A stretch of DNA of 45,816 nucleotides from assembly GCA_945878645.1 (NCBI GenBank), contig CAMCTW010000002.1, forward strand, positions 1 to 45,816, written 5' to 3'. Below the pieces are notes generated by a model. That model was not told the DNA's origin. It saw nothing but the letters and a program-made list of their open reading frames with translations, and searched no databases. This document shows, piece by piece, positions 34,518 through 44,509 of the stretch (position 1 is its first letter; each line of letters opens with the position of its first letter). The stretch comes from Bifidobacterium breve. GTDB lineage: Bacteria; Actinomycetota; Acidimicrobiia; Acidimicrobiales; Acidimicrobilacustridaceae. The translations under genes and the position numbers were made by a program.

Positions 34518-35411
34518 ATGGCCATGCCGACCGACGTCCCGGTCATCGACACGATGATTGGCTTTCCGGCTCGCGACCTGAAGGCGCAGTACGAGTTCAT
34601 TACCAAGCAAACCAAGGACACACAGTCCAAGGAAGAGTTTGAATTTCCGGCCGAGTACATGTTTAAGTCTCCGCCGGATAAGGAAAAAGAAGTTCGCGAA
34701 ACCGAGGATCCGGTTGGTTACACGCTTGATCAAATGGACAAGTGCGGCGTGTCAATTGGCATGGTCGGTGTAGGGCATCGCGAAGGTCAAGGTGAAGCAA
34801 CTGGCGAAGACGCGATCAAGCGGTACCCCGGTCGCTTCATTGGTTCTGTTGGCGCTGATCCCAACGACGGCATGGCCGGTATCGAAAACATCGTGCGTGC
34901 CTATGAGACATGGGGTGTGCGTTCCATCAGCATGTTCCCGGCTGGTTGTTTCCCGCAGGTTCCGATCAACGACAAGAAGATGTATCCGATCTACGCGAAG
35001 GCCTGTGAGCTCGATATTCCCGTCTTCGTTTGCACCGGCATTCCCGGCCCGCGTCTGAAGTTCCAGTGTCAGCACGTTGAACATGTCGACGAGGTCATGT
35101 ACGACTTCCCCGAACTCACCTACGTGTCACGTCACGGGTGTCAGCCATGGACCGAGCTCATGGTGAAGCTCATGCTCAAGTGGCCAGGTCTGCACTACTC
35201 AACCTCGGCCTTCGCTCCGAAGCATTACGACCCGCGCATCATCGACTACGCCAACACCCGGGGCTCCGACAAGATCATCTATGCCGGCTATTTCCCGATG
35301 GGTCTGTCGCTGAAGCGAATCATGACCGAAATGCGTGATGTGCCGTTCAACGACAACGTTTGGCCCAAGTTCCTGCACGACAACGCCGCCCGGGTTCTGA
35401 AGCTGGATTGA
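34518..35411 (+). CDS. Amidohydrolase-fold (PF04909-like) protein with degenerate metal-binding motifs
   Basis: Start VPVIDTMIGFP in place of DxHxH; PVFVCTGIPG in place of PVxxHxG; IIYAGYFPM in place of hxWGSDYPH; YVSRHGCQPW retained. Confidence 0.75.
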   Translation: MAMPTDVPVIDTMIGFPARDLKAQYEFITKQTKDTQSKEEFEFPAEYMFKSPPDKEKEVRETEDPVGYTLDQMDKCGVSIGMVGVGHREGQGEATGEDAIKRYPGRFIGSVGADPNDGMAGIENIVRAYETWGVRSISMFPAGCFPQVPINDKKMYPIYAKACELDIPVFVCTGIPGPRLKFQCQHVEHVDEVMYDFPELTYVSRHGCQPWTELMVKLMLKWPGLHYSTSAFAPKHYDPRIIDYANTRGSDKIIYAGYFPMGLSLKRIMTEMRDVPFNDNVWPKFLHDNAARVLKLD

Positions 35412-35431
35412 TCGGGTCCTAAAGTGAGCCC

Positions 35432-36616
35432 ATGGCCCTTCCGATAGATGTCTCGACCGTCTCCGACGAGGAGTTTCGTGCCGCCGCTAAAGAGTGGCTG
35501 GCAGAGAACCTCGTCGGAGAATTCGCGTCCCTTAAGGGGCGCGGTGGACCTGGCGATGAAGAAGTCGGGTTTGATATCCGAGAGCGCTGGGAAAAGGTTC
35601 TTGGTGCCGCCGGATGGATCGGGCTGGGTTGGCCCACTGAATTTGGTGGGCGCAATGCCACGGTCGGCGAGCAGATCATCTGGGCCGAGGAATACGCCCG
35701 AGGGCAGGCCCCTGGCCGCGTCAATCACATGGGTGAGAACCTGCTCGGGCCAACGCTTATTGAACACGGCACGAAAGAACAGTGCGAGCGTTTTCTTCCG
35801 CCCATCCTGAATGGCGACGAGCGATGGTGTCAGGGCTATTCCGAGCCAAATGCCGGCTCCGATCTTGCCAACGTGCAAACCCGTGCGGTCCTCGACGGCG
35901 ATCAGTGGATCATCAACGGCCAGAAAGTCTGGACCTCGCTGGCCCACGTTTCGCACTGGTGCTTCGTTGTCGCTCGCACCGAAGCGGGTTCGCTACGTCA
36001 TAAAGGATTGTCGTTTCTTCTTGTGCCCATGGACCAGCCCGGCGTCGAAACTCGAATCATCGAGCAAATCACTGGTGGAGGAGAGTTCAACGAAGTCTTC
36101 TTTAGTGATGCAGTTGCTGACGCCAGCATGATTGTTGGTGAGCCCGGCAAGGGCTGGGGGGTCGCTATGGATCTGCTCGCACTCGAGCGTGGCATCTCCA
36201 CCCTCGCGCAACAGGTTGGATTCGAGCGCGAACTCGACAATCTCATCGCTGAAGCAAAAAAGAAGGGGTCGACCTCCGACCCGATCATGCGCCAACGTCT
36301 TGCCGATGCGTACACCGGTCTGAAACTGATGCAGTGGAACGCGTTGCGGTCGATGGGTTCTGGCGTACCCGGTCCCGAAGCATCGATCTCCAAATTGTTC
36401 TGGGGAACCTGGCATCGCGATCTCGGTGAACTGGCCATGGATATCGGCGGCATCGAATCGCAAATTGCGGAAGGCTTCCCTTATGAACTGACGCTTGATC
36501 AGAAGATGTTCTTGTTCACCCGATCCGAAACTATTTACGGCGGAAGCAACGAAATCCAGCGCAATGTGTTGGGTGAACGTGTTCTCGGCCTTCCGAAGGA
36601 GCCCAACCCCTCATGA
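35432..36616 (+). CDS. fadE30: Acyl-CoA dehydrogenase, FadE30-like (steroid C/D-ring HIP degradation)
   Basis: GEFASLKGRGGPGDEE, NHMGENLLGPTLIEHGT, WCQGYSEPNAGSDLANVQTRA, LFWGTWHRDLGELAMD; resembles remembered FadE30; overlaps ipdF-like gene by 4 bp. Confidence 0.82.
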   Translation: MALPIDVSTVSDEEFRAAAKEWLAENLVGEFASLKGRGGPGDEEVGFDIRERWEKVLGAAGWIGLGWPTEFGGRNATVGEQIIWAEEYARGQAPGRVNHMGENLLGPTLIEHGTKEQCERFLPPILNGDERWCQGYSEPNAGSDLANVQTRAVLDGDQWIINGQKVWTSLAHVSHWCFVVARTEAGSLRHKGLSFLLVPMDQPGVETRIIEQITGGGEFNEVFFSDAVADASMIVGEPGKGWGVAMDLLALERGISTLAQQVGFERELDNLIAEAKKKGSTSDPIMRQRLADAYTGLKLMQWNALRSMGSGVPGPEASISKLFWGTWHRDLGELAMDIGGIESQIAEGFPYELTLDQKMFLFTRSETIYGGSNEIQRNVLGERVLGLPKEPNPS

Positions 36617-37374
36617 GCACGCCACCTACCTACGTCGAAGGACACGGACTACTCGCTGGCAAGAGGGTGCTTGTCACCGCGGCAGCCGGAACGGGTATTG
36701 GTTTTCAAGCGGCGAAGCGTGCGATTGAAGAAGGTGCTCAAGTTGTCATTTCCGATAAGCACGAGCGCCGTTGTGGCGAATCGGCGGCGGAACTTGGTGT
36801 TGTCGGTATTCCTTGTGACGTGACCGTCGAAGACGATGTGCAAGCACTTGTCAAAGGTGCAGACGAAGCGCTCGGTGGCATCGATATTTTCATCAATAAC
36901 GCCGGTCTTGGCGGAGAGGTTCCGATCGTCGAGATGACTGACGATCAATGGAGTCTCGTTCTCGATGTCACGCTGAATGGCACCTTCCGTTGTATGCGTG
37001 CCGAGATGAAGTACCTCTACGCCAATGGCGGCGGGGTCATCGTGAATAATGCGTCGGTGCTTGGTTGGCGGGCCCAAGAAGGTCAGGCTCATTACGCTGC
37101 AGCGAAGGCCGGCGTGATGGCGCTTACTCGTTGTGCAGCGATCGAAGCTGCACCGCACGATGTGCGCATCAATGCGGTGGCCCCCAGCCTTGCGATGCAC
37201 CCGTTTCTGGCCAAGGCGACCACAGAAGAAACGCTTGCCGAACTCACCAAGCGCGAAGCATTCGGTCGCGCGGCAGAGCCGTGGGAAGTCGCCAATGTGA
37301 TGATGTTTTTGGCTTCCGACTACAGCTCCTACATGACCGGCGAAATCGTTTCGGTCAGTAGCCAGAGAGCCTGA
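36613..37374 (+). CDS. ipdF: SDR, IpdF-like (5-hydroxy-HIP-CoA dehydrogenase family)
   Basis: LAGKRVLVTAAAGTGIGFQAAKRAIEEGAQVVISDKHERR, VIVNNASVLGWRAQEGQAHYAAAKAGVMALTRCAAIEA, SDYSSYMTGEIVSVSSQRA, near-identical in style to Rv3559c (from memory). Confidence 0.85.
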   Translation: MSTPPTYVEGHGLLAGKRVLVTAAAGTGIGFQAAKRAIEEGAQVVISDKHERRCGESAAELGVVGIPCDVTVEDDVQALVKGADEALGGIDIFINNAGLGGEVPIVEMTDDQWSLVLDVTLNGTFRCMRAEMKYLYANGGGVIVNNASVLGWRAQEGQAHYAAAKAGVMALTRCAAIEAAPHDVRINAVAPSLAMHPFLAKATTEETLAELTKREAFGRAAEPWEVANVMMFLASDYSSYMTGEIVSVSSQRA

Positions 37375-37382
37375 TCGACAAA

Positions 37383-38624
37383 ATGAAACCGCTCGTCATC
37401 GTTTCTGCCGACTGTCACATTGGGCCGCGACTCATTGAGGACCTTCGACCGCTTTGTCCATCGGAGTTTCTCTCGCAGTTCGATGCCTATGTCGAAGAGG
37501 GAGGACGCTCTCGCGGGCGCTATGTGGAGCACGATGATTCCACTGATGAGCCGGATTCGCCGTGGCGCAATCAATGGTTGAAGGGTCACTTCGACCCCAT
37601 TGCTCGCCGTGAAGATCTTGATTTCGAGGGTATTGCTGCTGAAGTGGTGTTTCACGGGAGCCAGAACAATCAGCCAATTCCGTTTCAGAGTTCGATGCTC
37701 GGCCAGCCTGACGATCTGGAACTCGCTGCCGTAGGCATGCATCTTTATAACGAGTGGCTTGCTCAATTGAATGCGGATGCTCCGAACCGGCATATCGGAC
37801 TCGCACATCTGCCGATGTGGGATGTCGAAGCCGCTGTCGATGAGTTGCGTTGGGCAGCAGATGCCGGATTGAAAGGAGTGAACTTTCCCGCGCTGCGTCC
37901 TTGGCTCACGCCCTACAACGATCCATCTTGGGAGCCGTTGTGGGCGGCAGCGGAAGAATTGTCAATGCCGCTTACGACCCATTCAGGCGCTGGCGATCCT
38001 GCTGTCTTTCAGGGTCCGGAGTTGATTGCACTGATGTCGATTGAGAGTGGCGGGTGGTCGAGTCGTCGCGCCGCACACCTTCTCATTTTCGCTGGAGTTT
38101 TCGAACGCCATCCTGATCTCAAACTTGTGCTCACTGAACAACCAGGCGAGTGGTGGCCTTATCTCGTGAACGAACTCGATTCGGTCTACCAGTCGGCCAC
38201 ATCGAGGGGCGGGCCGCTTCGACGACAAGTCCCCAAACCCCCAAGTGAATATTTGCACCGCAATGTATTCATCGGCGGGAGTTTCCTTTCGCGAGCTGAA
38301 GCCCAAGGAGCTATCCGCGATGGGTACGGCGATCGTGTGATGTGGGGTTCGGATTACCCGCACATGGAATCAACATTTCAGGCCGGTGATATCCCGATGA
38401 GCCACCTGTCGATGCGCTTTACGTTTGAAGGTCTTGATCAAGAGGCTGTCCGTGCGATGTTGGGTGGCACGGCGATCGACGTTTATGGCCTCGACGGCAT
38501 CGCGTTGCAGCGAATCGCACTTGAGATTGATGCACCAACATTTACGGAAATTAAGCGACCGCTTGATGTCATTCCGAGCGGAGCCAGCCCGTTTGCCTTT
38601 CGAACCGTTGGGCCTTGGGCTTAG
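37383..38624 (+). CDS. Amidohydrolase family (PF04909-like) protein
   Basis: VIVSADCHIGPRLIEDLRPL, TTHSGAGDPAVF, VMWGSDYPHMESTFQ. Confidence 0.85.
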   Translation: MKPLVIVSADCHIGPRLIEDLRPLCPSEFLSQFDAYVEEGGRSRGRYVEHDDSTDEPDSPWRNQWLKGHFDPIARREDLDFEGIAAEVVFHGSQNNQPIPFQSSMLGQPDDLELAAVGMHLYNEWLAQLNADAPNRHIGLAHLPMWDVEAAVDELRWAADAGLKGVNFPALRPWLTPYNDPSWEPLWAAAEELSMPLTTHSGAGDPAVFQGPELIALMSIESGGWSSRRAAHLLIFAGVFERHPDLKLVLTEQPGEWWPYLVNELDSVYQSATSRGGPLRRQVPKPPSEYLHRNVFIGGSFLSRAEAQGAIRDGYGDRVMWGSDYPHMESTFQAGDIPMSHLSMRFTFEGLDQEAVRAMLGGTAIDVYGLDGIALQRIALEIDAPTFTEIKRPLDVIPSGASPFAFRTVGPWA

Positions 38625-40090
38625 GCCGGTTCGGCGAGCGCCTTTTCTTCGAGGTACTCCTCGAAGCCCGAGACGCCTGATTCACGACCAAGGCCAGACT
38701 GTTTGTAGCCGCCGAAGGGAACATCGACGGCGTACCACGACCCACCATTGATTGACATGGTGCCGGTGCGGATGCGGCGACCAACCGCAAGCGCGCGCTC
38801 ACGGCTGTCACTCATCACTGCGCCAGATAGTCCGTACGGCGAATCGTTGGCGATGCGGACTGCATCGTTGTCGTCATCAAATGCAATGGCGACAAGAACC
38901 GGTCCAAAGATTTCGACCTGTGCGATTTCCATGTCGTTGGTGACATCAGCCAACAATGTGGGCTTGTAGTAGTAGCCCTTTTCGAATTGTTCGGGGCGAC
39001 CGCCACCAACAACGACACGAGCGCCCGCAGCGACAGCTCGATCGACGAGCCCTTCGATGCGTTCGAGTTGAGCCTTGTTGACGATGGCACCGGTCATCAC
39101 TCCCGGATCTTGAGGATCGCCATAGGGGAGTGCGCCGAGCATCGCCGCTGTGGCTTCGACTCCCTCTTCGTACCGGCTGCGGGGAAGCAGCAGCCGAGTC
39201 GAGGTGGCGCAACCCTGCCCGCCATGCGTGCACACCATGAAACATGGACTTGCGGTTGCCGAGGCCATGTCGGAGACGTCGTCGAGCACGATGTGTGCAC
39301 TCTTGCCGCCGAGTTCAAGAAAGACCTTCTTCACTGTGGCCGATGCCGCTTCCATAATGCGGCGCCCAGTTGCGGTTGAACCGGTGAACGAAATCATGTC
39401 GACATCCGGCGAAGTGGTGAGCACTTCACCAACGGTTTTGTTGGCTGATGTGATGACGTTGAAGACGCCGGGGGGAAAATCGGTGTGATCGTGGATCAAG
39501 CGCCCAAGAGCAAGCGCGCTCCAGGGTGTGTCGGGGGCCGCCTTAAGAATGACGGTGCAACCGGCGGCGAGAGCGGGCGCGCACTTCGCGAAGGTGATCT
39601 GGTGCGGATAGTTCCACGGAGTGATTGCCGCAACGACTCCAACTGCTTCCTTTTCAACCCAACGATGGGCAGTTCCGGCAATGCCCGAGTAGACGCCGAG
39701 GTCGTAGGACCATTCAAACGTGTCGAGCATGTCGGCGTAATAGGTGAGGTACTCCAGAGGAGTCATGAGTTGCGGGCCACCCATAAGCATTCGGGGTGCA
39801 CCAACCTCGGCGATCGTAAGTTCAGTGACGGCATCGAAGTTGTCGATGAAGGCCTGGTGTAGTTGACGGAGGCAACGCTGGCGAAGTTCGATATTTGTCG
39901 ACCAGTCGGTGGTGTCGAAGGCGCGACGTGCGGCGGCGATGGCCTTCTCGACATCTTCGGCCGAAGCATCGGCGGCGACACCAATGATTTCTTCCGTGGC
40001 GGGGTTGATATTGGGATAGGTAGCTCCGCCTGCAGCCTCTACGAGCTGACCATCGATGTAGAGACGTTCTTCATGCCAAAGCTCGGTCAC
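38621..40090 (-). CDS. Aldehyde dehydrogenase family protein
   Basis: VTELWHEERLYIDGQLVEAAGG; LELGGKSAHIVLDDV and GGQGCATSTRLLLP catalytic Glu/Cys; GTG start at 40090 preferred over 40192. Confidence 0.92.
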   Translation of the reverse strand: MTELWHEERLYIDGQLVEAAGGATYPNINPATEEIIGVAADASAEDVEKAIAAARRAFDTTDWSTNIELRQRCLRQLHQAFIDNFDAVTELTIAEVGAPRMLMGGPQLMTPLEYLTYYADMLDTFEWSYDLGVYSGIAGTAHRWVEKEAVGVVAAITPWNYPHQITFAKCAPALAAGCTVILKAAPDTPWSALALGRLIHDHTDFPPGVFNVITSANKTVGEVLTTSPDVDMISFTGSTATGRRIMEAASATVKKVFLELGGKSAHIVLDDVSDMASATASPCFMVCTHGGQGCATSTRLLLPRSRYEEGVEATAAMLGALPYGDPQDPGVMTGAIVNKAQLERIEGLVDRAVAAGARVVVGGGRPEQFEKGYYYKPTLLADVTNDMEIAQVEIFGPVLVAIAFDDDNDAVRIANDSPYGLSGAVMSDSRERALAVGRRIRTGTMSINGGSWYAVDVPFGGYKQSGLGRESGVSGFEEYLEEKALAEPA

Positions 40091-40259
40091 TGGATTTCCC
40101 CCATTGCGTTTCCCCAATCGCGTTTTCCGCGAGCGCCGAGCTTTGCCCGGTTTCAATTCCTGCCGAACACATCTGTGTGAATCTCGGTTCAATGTAGTTT
40201 ACGCTCGTCACAAAGCGTCGGCCTCAACGGTTCTCGGCGTGATCTTTTGAGGGGGAGCC

Positions 40260-41081
40260 ATGGGGAACGAGTCATTTCGCTACGACGGCAAGCGTGTGCT
40301 GGTCGTCGGCGGAGCCACAGGAATGGGTGCCGCAGCTGCTCGCCAAGTCGCTTCGCTGGGAGCTGCGGTTGTGGTGATGGACCACGTCCCAGTCGAGGGC
40401 TTTGAGTCGATCGTGGTCGATCTTCGCGACAAAGGCCAGATCGATACCGCCATTACCCAGTGTGGCGGCAAGGTCGATGCACTTTTCTCATGCGCGGGTG
40501 TCGCCGATGGAACCCCTGGCATCGAAAAGATCAACTTCATTGGTCATCGACACATGATTGATCAATTGATCGCCAAGGGAATGCTTGGTGCGGGTTCGTC
40601 GGTCACGATGATCTCGTCGGCCGCTGGTCTTGGCTGGGAAGCCAATATCGAGACCGTGCGTTCTTTCTGTGACACTCCCGATTTCGATGCGGCTGTTGCA
40701 TGGATGGAAGCGAACTCACGCAACGCTCATTACATGTTCACCAAGCAGGCTCTTTGCTACTACGTCGCGGCGCAGGCATATTCCATGGGCAAGATCGGTA
40801 TTCGCATCAACGCGATCTGTCCGGGTCCAACTGACACGCCGCTAGCCCGCGCAAACGAAGAACTGTGGCTGTCGTTCGGATCTGATTACCGTGAAGAAAT
40901 TGGTGTGACTGCGTCCTCGCCGGAAGAACAAGGCGACGTCATGGCATTTCTCGGGAGCCACGCCGCGCGCTACATCAGCGGCCAAACGATCATTACTGAT
41001 GCCGGACTAGTTGGCGCGGGACTGACTGAGACGTACCCATCGGCTTCGCCCATCGTGAAGATGCTCTATGGACGCCCCTGA
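40260..41081 (+). CDS. SDR family oxidoreductase, 3-alpha-HSD-like
   Basis: RVLVVGGATGMGAAAARQVASLGAAVVVMDHVPVEGFESIVVDLRD; YMFTK; ISGQTIITDAG. Confidence 0.82.
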   Translation: MGNESFRYDGKRVLVVGGATGMGAAAARQVASLGAAVVVMDHVPVEGFESIVVDLRDKGQIDTAITQCGGKVDALFSCAGVADGTPGIEKINFIGHRHMIDQLIAKGMLGAGSSVTMISSAAGLGWEANIETVRSFCDTPDFDAAVAWMEANSRNAHYMFTKQALCYYVAAQAYSMGKIGIRINAICPGPTDTPLARANEELWLSFGSDYREEIGVTASSPEEQGDVMAFLGSHAARYISGQTIITDAGLVGAGLTETYPSASPIVKMLYGRP

Positions 41082-41094
41082 AACGGAGTTGGCA

Positions 41095-42294
41095 ATGACT
41101 GACATCTACTGGGATCCGTATGACACCGAGATCGACGACAATCCGCATCCGATCTGGAAGCGCATGCGCACCGAAACTCCGGTGTATCGCAATGATCGTT
41201 TTGATTTCTGGGCGCTGAGCCGCTTCGAAGATATCGAAAAGGCCTCGAAAGACACCGCGACATTCTCTTCGACGCACGGAACTGTTCTGGAAATGATGGG
41301 GCCAGGCATGATCGGCTCCAATCAGATGATCTTCATGGACCCTCCTGAGCACACCATGTATCGCTCCCTTGTCTCCCGAGCCTTCACTCCGCGTCGGATG
41401 GCACTTCTTGATGATTACGTTCGTGATGTCTGCGCCGAACTGCTCGATGGCCTCGCCGGACGGTCGGAATTCGATTATGTACAAGAATTTGCGACGCAGG
41501 TTCCGTCAATGGTGATCTCGCGACTCGTGGGTGTTCCCGAAAGTGAGCGTGAAGAGCAGCGCGAAAACATCGACACGATGTTCCACATCGATCCCGAACA
41601 GGGAATGATCAACGACATCGCCTTTATGGCTCGAATTCGCGTGCATGAATACCTGATGGATCTCGTTCATCGTCATCGAGAAACTCCTGACGAGTTCGGC
41701 GACGACATGATCAAGGTTCTTCTTGGTGCCGAAGTCACCGGCGAAGATGGAGAACTTCGTTCGCTGAACGACGATGAATTGGTGCAGTTCACACTGCTTC
41801 TCTACGTGGCTGGTACCGAAACTGTCATGCGCCTTCTCGGCAATGCAGCAGTGGTTCTGGCGCAACACCCTGAGCAGCGAGCAGAGCTCGTTGCTGATCC
41901 GTCTTTAATTCCGAACGCTGTTGAGGAACTGCTTCGCTACGAAGCGCCGTCTCCGGTCAACGGTCGTTGGGTGTTGAAAGACGTTGAACTCCACGGAACC
42001 AAGATTCCAGCCGGATCAAAAGTTCTCCTCCTTACCGGCAGCGCTGGTCGTGACGCCGACGCGTTCTCTGACGCCGATGCATTCGATATTCATCGCAACA
42101 TCAAAAAGCACGTCACCTTTGGCTATGGCATTCACTTCTGCCTCGGAGCTTCGTTGGCCCGAACCGAAGGGCGCATTGCCATAGAAGAAACGCTGAAGCG
42201 TCTTCCGAACTGGGAGATCGTTGACGGAAAGACCGTTCGTCAGCACACCAGCACGGTGCGCGGGTATTCCGAAGTCGGGATCAGAGTTTCCTGA
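41095..42294 (+). CDS. Cytochrome P450
   Basis: I-helix VAGTETVMRLLGNA, ExxR (ELLRYEAPSPVNGR), heme-binding FGYGIHFCLGASLAR; start ATG 41095. Confidence 0.95.
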   Translation: MTDIYWDPYDTEIDDNPHPIWKRMRTETPVYRNDRFDFWALSRFEDIEKASKDTATFSSTHGTVLEMMGPGMIGSNQMIFMDPPEHTMYRSLVSRAFTPRRMALLDDYVRDVCAELLDGLAGRSEFDYVQEFATQVPSMVISRLVGVPESEREEQRENIDTMFHIDPEQGMINDIAFMARIRVHEYLMDLVHRHRETPDEFGDDMIKVLLGAEVTGEDGELRSLNDDELVQFTLLLYVAGTETVMRLLGNAAVVLAQHPEQRAELVADPSLIPNAVEELLRYEAPSPVNGRWVLKDVELHGTKIPAGSKVLLLTGSAGRDADAFSDADAFDIHRNIKKHVTFGYGIHFCLGASLARTEGRIAIEETLKRLPNWEIVDGKTVRQHTSTVRGYSEVGIRVS

Positions 42295-42297
42295 TTC

Positions 42298-43659
42298 TCA
42301 GCGGAATGACTGGATCGGCAGATGGGTAGCCATCGCTGATCCGGGTGGTCCGAGAAGTTGATGGGCGCGCAGGTTGCGCTTGTGGAACAGGACGAGAAGT
42401 TCTTCGTCGTAGGTTCCGGTGTCGGCATCGTCAAGCACAAACGCTTCAAGATCAGCTTCACCCGTAAACCAATCAGTAGATCGATAACCAAGCAGTTGAT
42501 GGAGATCGTCGAGATCAGCGTTGCTTACTTGATCGCCGATTTCGACGGCTCGAGCCGCATGACGTGCTTCTCGAAACAGCGCGCGCAGTCGGTACTTGAG
42601 GAATTCGTCATCGACGGCGCCGTCGCCAACCGATAAGGACTTGAGGACCGTGGCCATGTGTTCAACGGGTGTTGACGCGCGACCCTCGCGAACCTCGGGT
42701 TCTGCGACGGTCGGTAGTTCTACCTGGAGGATCTCACCCAATGCTTCGGTGGCAAAAAGATTGGTTTCGTAACACCACTGCATGTTGGTCATGAGGTCGG
42801 TATCGACGTTTGGTCGCCGAACGGCTTGGCCAAGTGCGAGTTGGTTCGTAAGCGTGAAGGCAAAGTGGTGGCGCATTAGTGCATCGATGTCGACTTCGGT
42901 TCCTGAAAGGTCCTCGTAGCGCGCGTAGAGCGTGGGGAAGTCTCCGTAACCAACGATGGTGTCGCGCATACGCCACGCGGCGAGGTCCATCATCGGGTCG
43001 CCGATATGTCCGATTTCGAGATCGAGAACGGCGACGATCTTTCCGTCGGCATTGTGGAATTGACCTGAATCCCAGCAGATGACCGATTCGCGGCCCTTTG
43101 ACTGTGGGGGATTACGCCGTAACCAGCCCAAACAGAACTCCATAAATGGATCAGGGCCGTTCTTGGTGGAGCGATACACCGCTTCGTATTGGTGGAGTCC
43201 AAGTAGGCCGGAATGTTCGGGTGTTTCGGCCCGCATGATGCCGGCGGCGGCGAACGGTTCAACATCGAGCGCATGCATACGAGCAAGGATCTGCACATAA
43301 TCATCGACTGCCGACGCTCGATCGGCATCGCTGGTGTTCTCGAAATGTTGCTGACCGCCGACGCGGTCCATGACATAGGCCATGGGCTCGTCGATCCAGC
43401 CGTGTACGGCAGGTGTCGGGATGTCGCGCTCATGCAACATCGCCTGCAATGTCATTTCGTGTCGCAACGGGAAGATCAGCGGCATGTCGGTGCGATCGCC
43501 GCGAACGACGAGCGACTGCGTAACTCCGTCGTGGGCGAGTTCGGCAAACCACACGGGACGCCAACGCGGCTGGCGCCAGATCGAAGTGACGGTGCCGCCA
43601 AGATTTACTTCAAGCCACGCTTGAACCTGCGCAGTGTCCTGACGCGGTTGTTCGGTCAT
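42298..43659 (-). CDS. Phosphotransferase family protein (APH/ACAD10-like fold)
   Basis: VICWDSGQFHNADGKIVAVLDLEIGHIGDPMMDLA; start MTEQPRQDTAQVQAWLE at 43659 (track ORF extends to 43836). Confidence 0.85.
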   Translation of the reverse strand: MTEQPRQDTAQVQAWLEVNLGGTVTSIWRQPRWRPVWFAELAHDGVTQSLVVRGDRTDMPLIFPLRHEMTLQAMLHERDIPTPAVHGWIDEPMAYVMDRVGGQQHFENTSDADRASAVDDYVQILARMHALDVEPFAAAGIMRAETPEHSGLLGLHQYEAVYRSTKNGPDPFMEFCLGWLRRNPPQSKGRESVICWDSGQFHNADGKIVAVLDLEIGHIGDPMMDLAAWRMRDTIVGYGDFPTLYARYEDLSGTEVDIDALMRHHFAFTLTNQLALGQAVRRPNVDTDLMTNMQWCYETNLFATEALGEILQVELPTVAEPEVREGRASTPVEHMATVLKSLSVGDGAVDDEFLKYRLRALFREARHAARAVEIGDQVSNADLDDLHQLLGYRSTDWFTGEADLEAFVLDDADTGTYDEELLVLFHKRNLRAHQLLGPPGSAMATHLPIQSFR

Positions 43660-43663
43660 TGGC

Positions 43664-44419
43664 TCAGTCGGCACCGAGGAAGGGCGGACGTTCGCCACCA
43701 CCATGTGCAGCAATTTCTGCACCCGTGATGTAACCGGCCAGATCGCTTGCGAGCCACACCGCAATATCGCCAACGTCGGAGGGCATCGCGAACCGTCCCA
43801 TTGGGATTTCGGATTCGATGCGTTCGCGTTCTGCACCTTCTCCGTAGAACAACGCTGCTTGTTCGGTGAGAATCAAACCGACAGTGATGGTGTTGACACG
43901 AATGTTCGGTGCCCACTCCATCGCCAGCGTGGTCGAGAGCTGCAGCAGGCCGGCCTTTGCCGCGCCATACGCTGCAGTAGTGGGCGAGGGGCGATTCGCT
44001 ACGACGCTTCCGATGTTGATGATTGAACCACCGTCGGCCTGGTTCACCATGTGGTGATGGGCGCGTTGCGCGACGTAATAGGGGGCGAGCAGATTGAGTT
44101 CGACGATTCGCTGGGTGAACTTCGGGGGAGCTTCTGCCGTATCGGCCGGAGGCGAGCCCCCAGCGTTGTTCACAACACAATCGAGGCGACCGGCCACCGC
44201 AAAGGCGGCATCGACGGCGGCGTAAGCGGCTTCACCGTCTCGAAGGTCGGCAGGGATGAAATGCCAGTCGGCCGGCAGGGGAGTTTCCGCTTCTCGGCGG
44301 GCGCAAACGATCACTGTCGCACCAGCGTCAGAGAACCGCTGGGCGATGCCTCGGCCCACGCCTTTGGTTCCGCCAGTAATAAGGACAGAGCGTCCCGTGA
44401 GGTCGATCTCAAGCGCCAT
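43664..44419 (-). CDS. SDR family oxidoreductase (Rv3549c-like position, divergent from echA20)
   Basis: SVLITGGTKGVGRGIAQRFSDAGATVIVCARR, VNNAGGSPPADTAEAPPKF, YGAAKAGLL. Confidence 0.88.
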   Translation of the reverse strand: MALEIDLTGRSVLITGGTKGVGRGIAQRFSDAGATVIVCARREAETPLPADWHFIPADLRDGEAAYAAVDAAFAVAGRLDCVVNNAGGSPPADTAEAPPKFTQRIVELNLLAPYYVAQRAHHHMVNQADGGSIINIGSVVANRPSPTTAAYGAAKAGLLQLSTTLAMEWAPNIRVNTITVGLILTEQAALFYGEGAERERIESEIPMGRFAMPSDVGDIAVWLASDLAGYITGAEIAAHGGGERPPFLGAD

Positions 44420-44509
44420 GGGCGAACCCTACAACCGGGCCCGCAAGGCTTCTCCGATGGCGTCTCCCATCTGACTGATTGTGAGGTCACCGGCTAGCGT
44501 CGAAGCCCT

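Noticed and set aside
40091-40130. Short degenerate repeats (ATTGGGGAAACGCA / ATGGGGGAAATCCA on minus strand) as a regulatory repeat array
   Set aside because: Only two imperfect units, one being the probable ribosome-binding leader of the ALDH gene; treated as part of the leader motif
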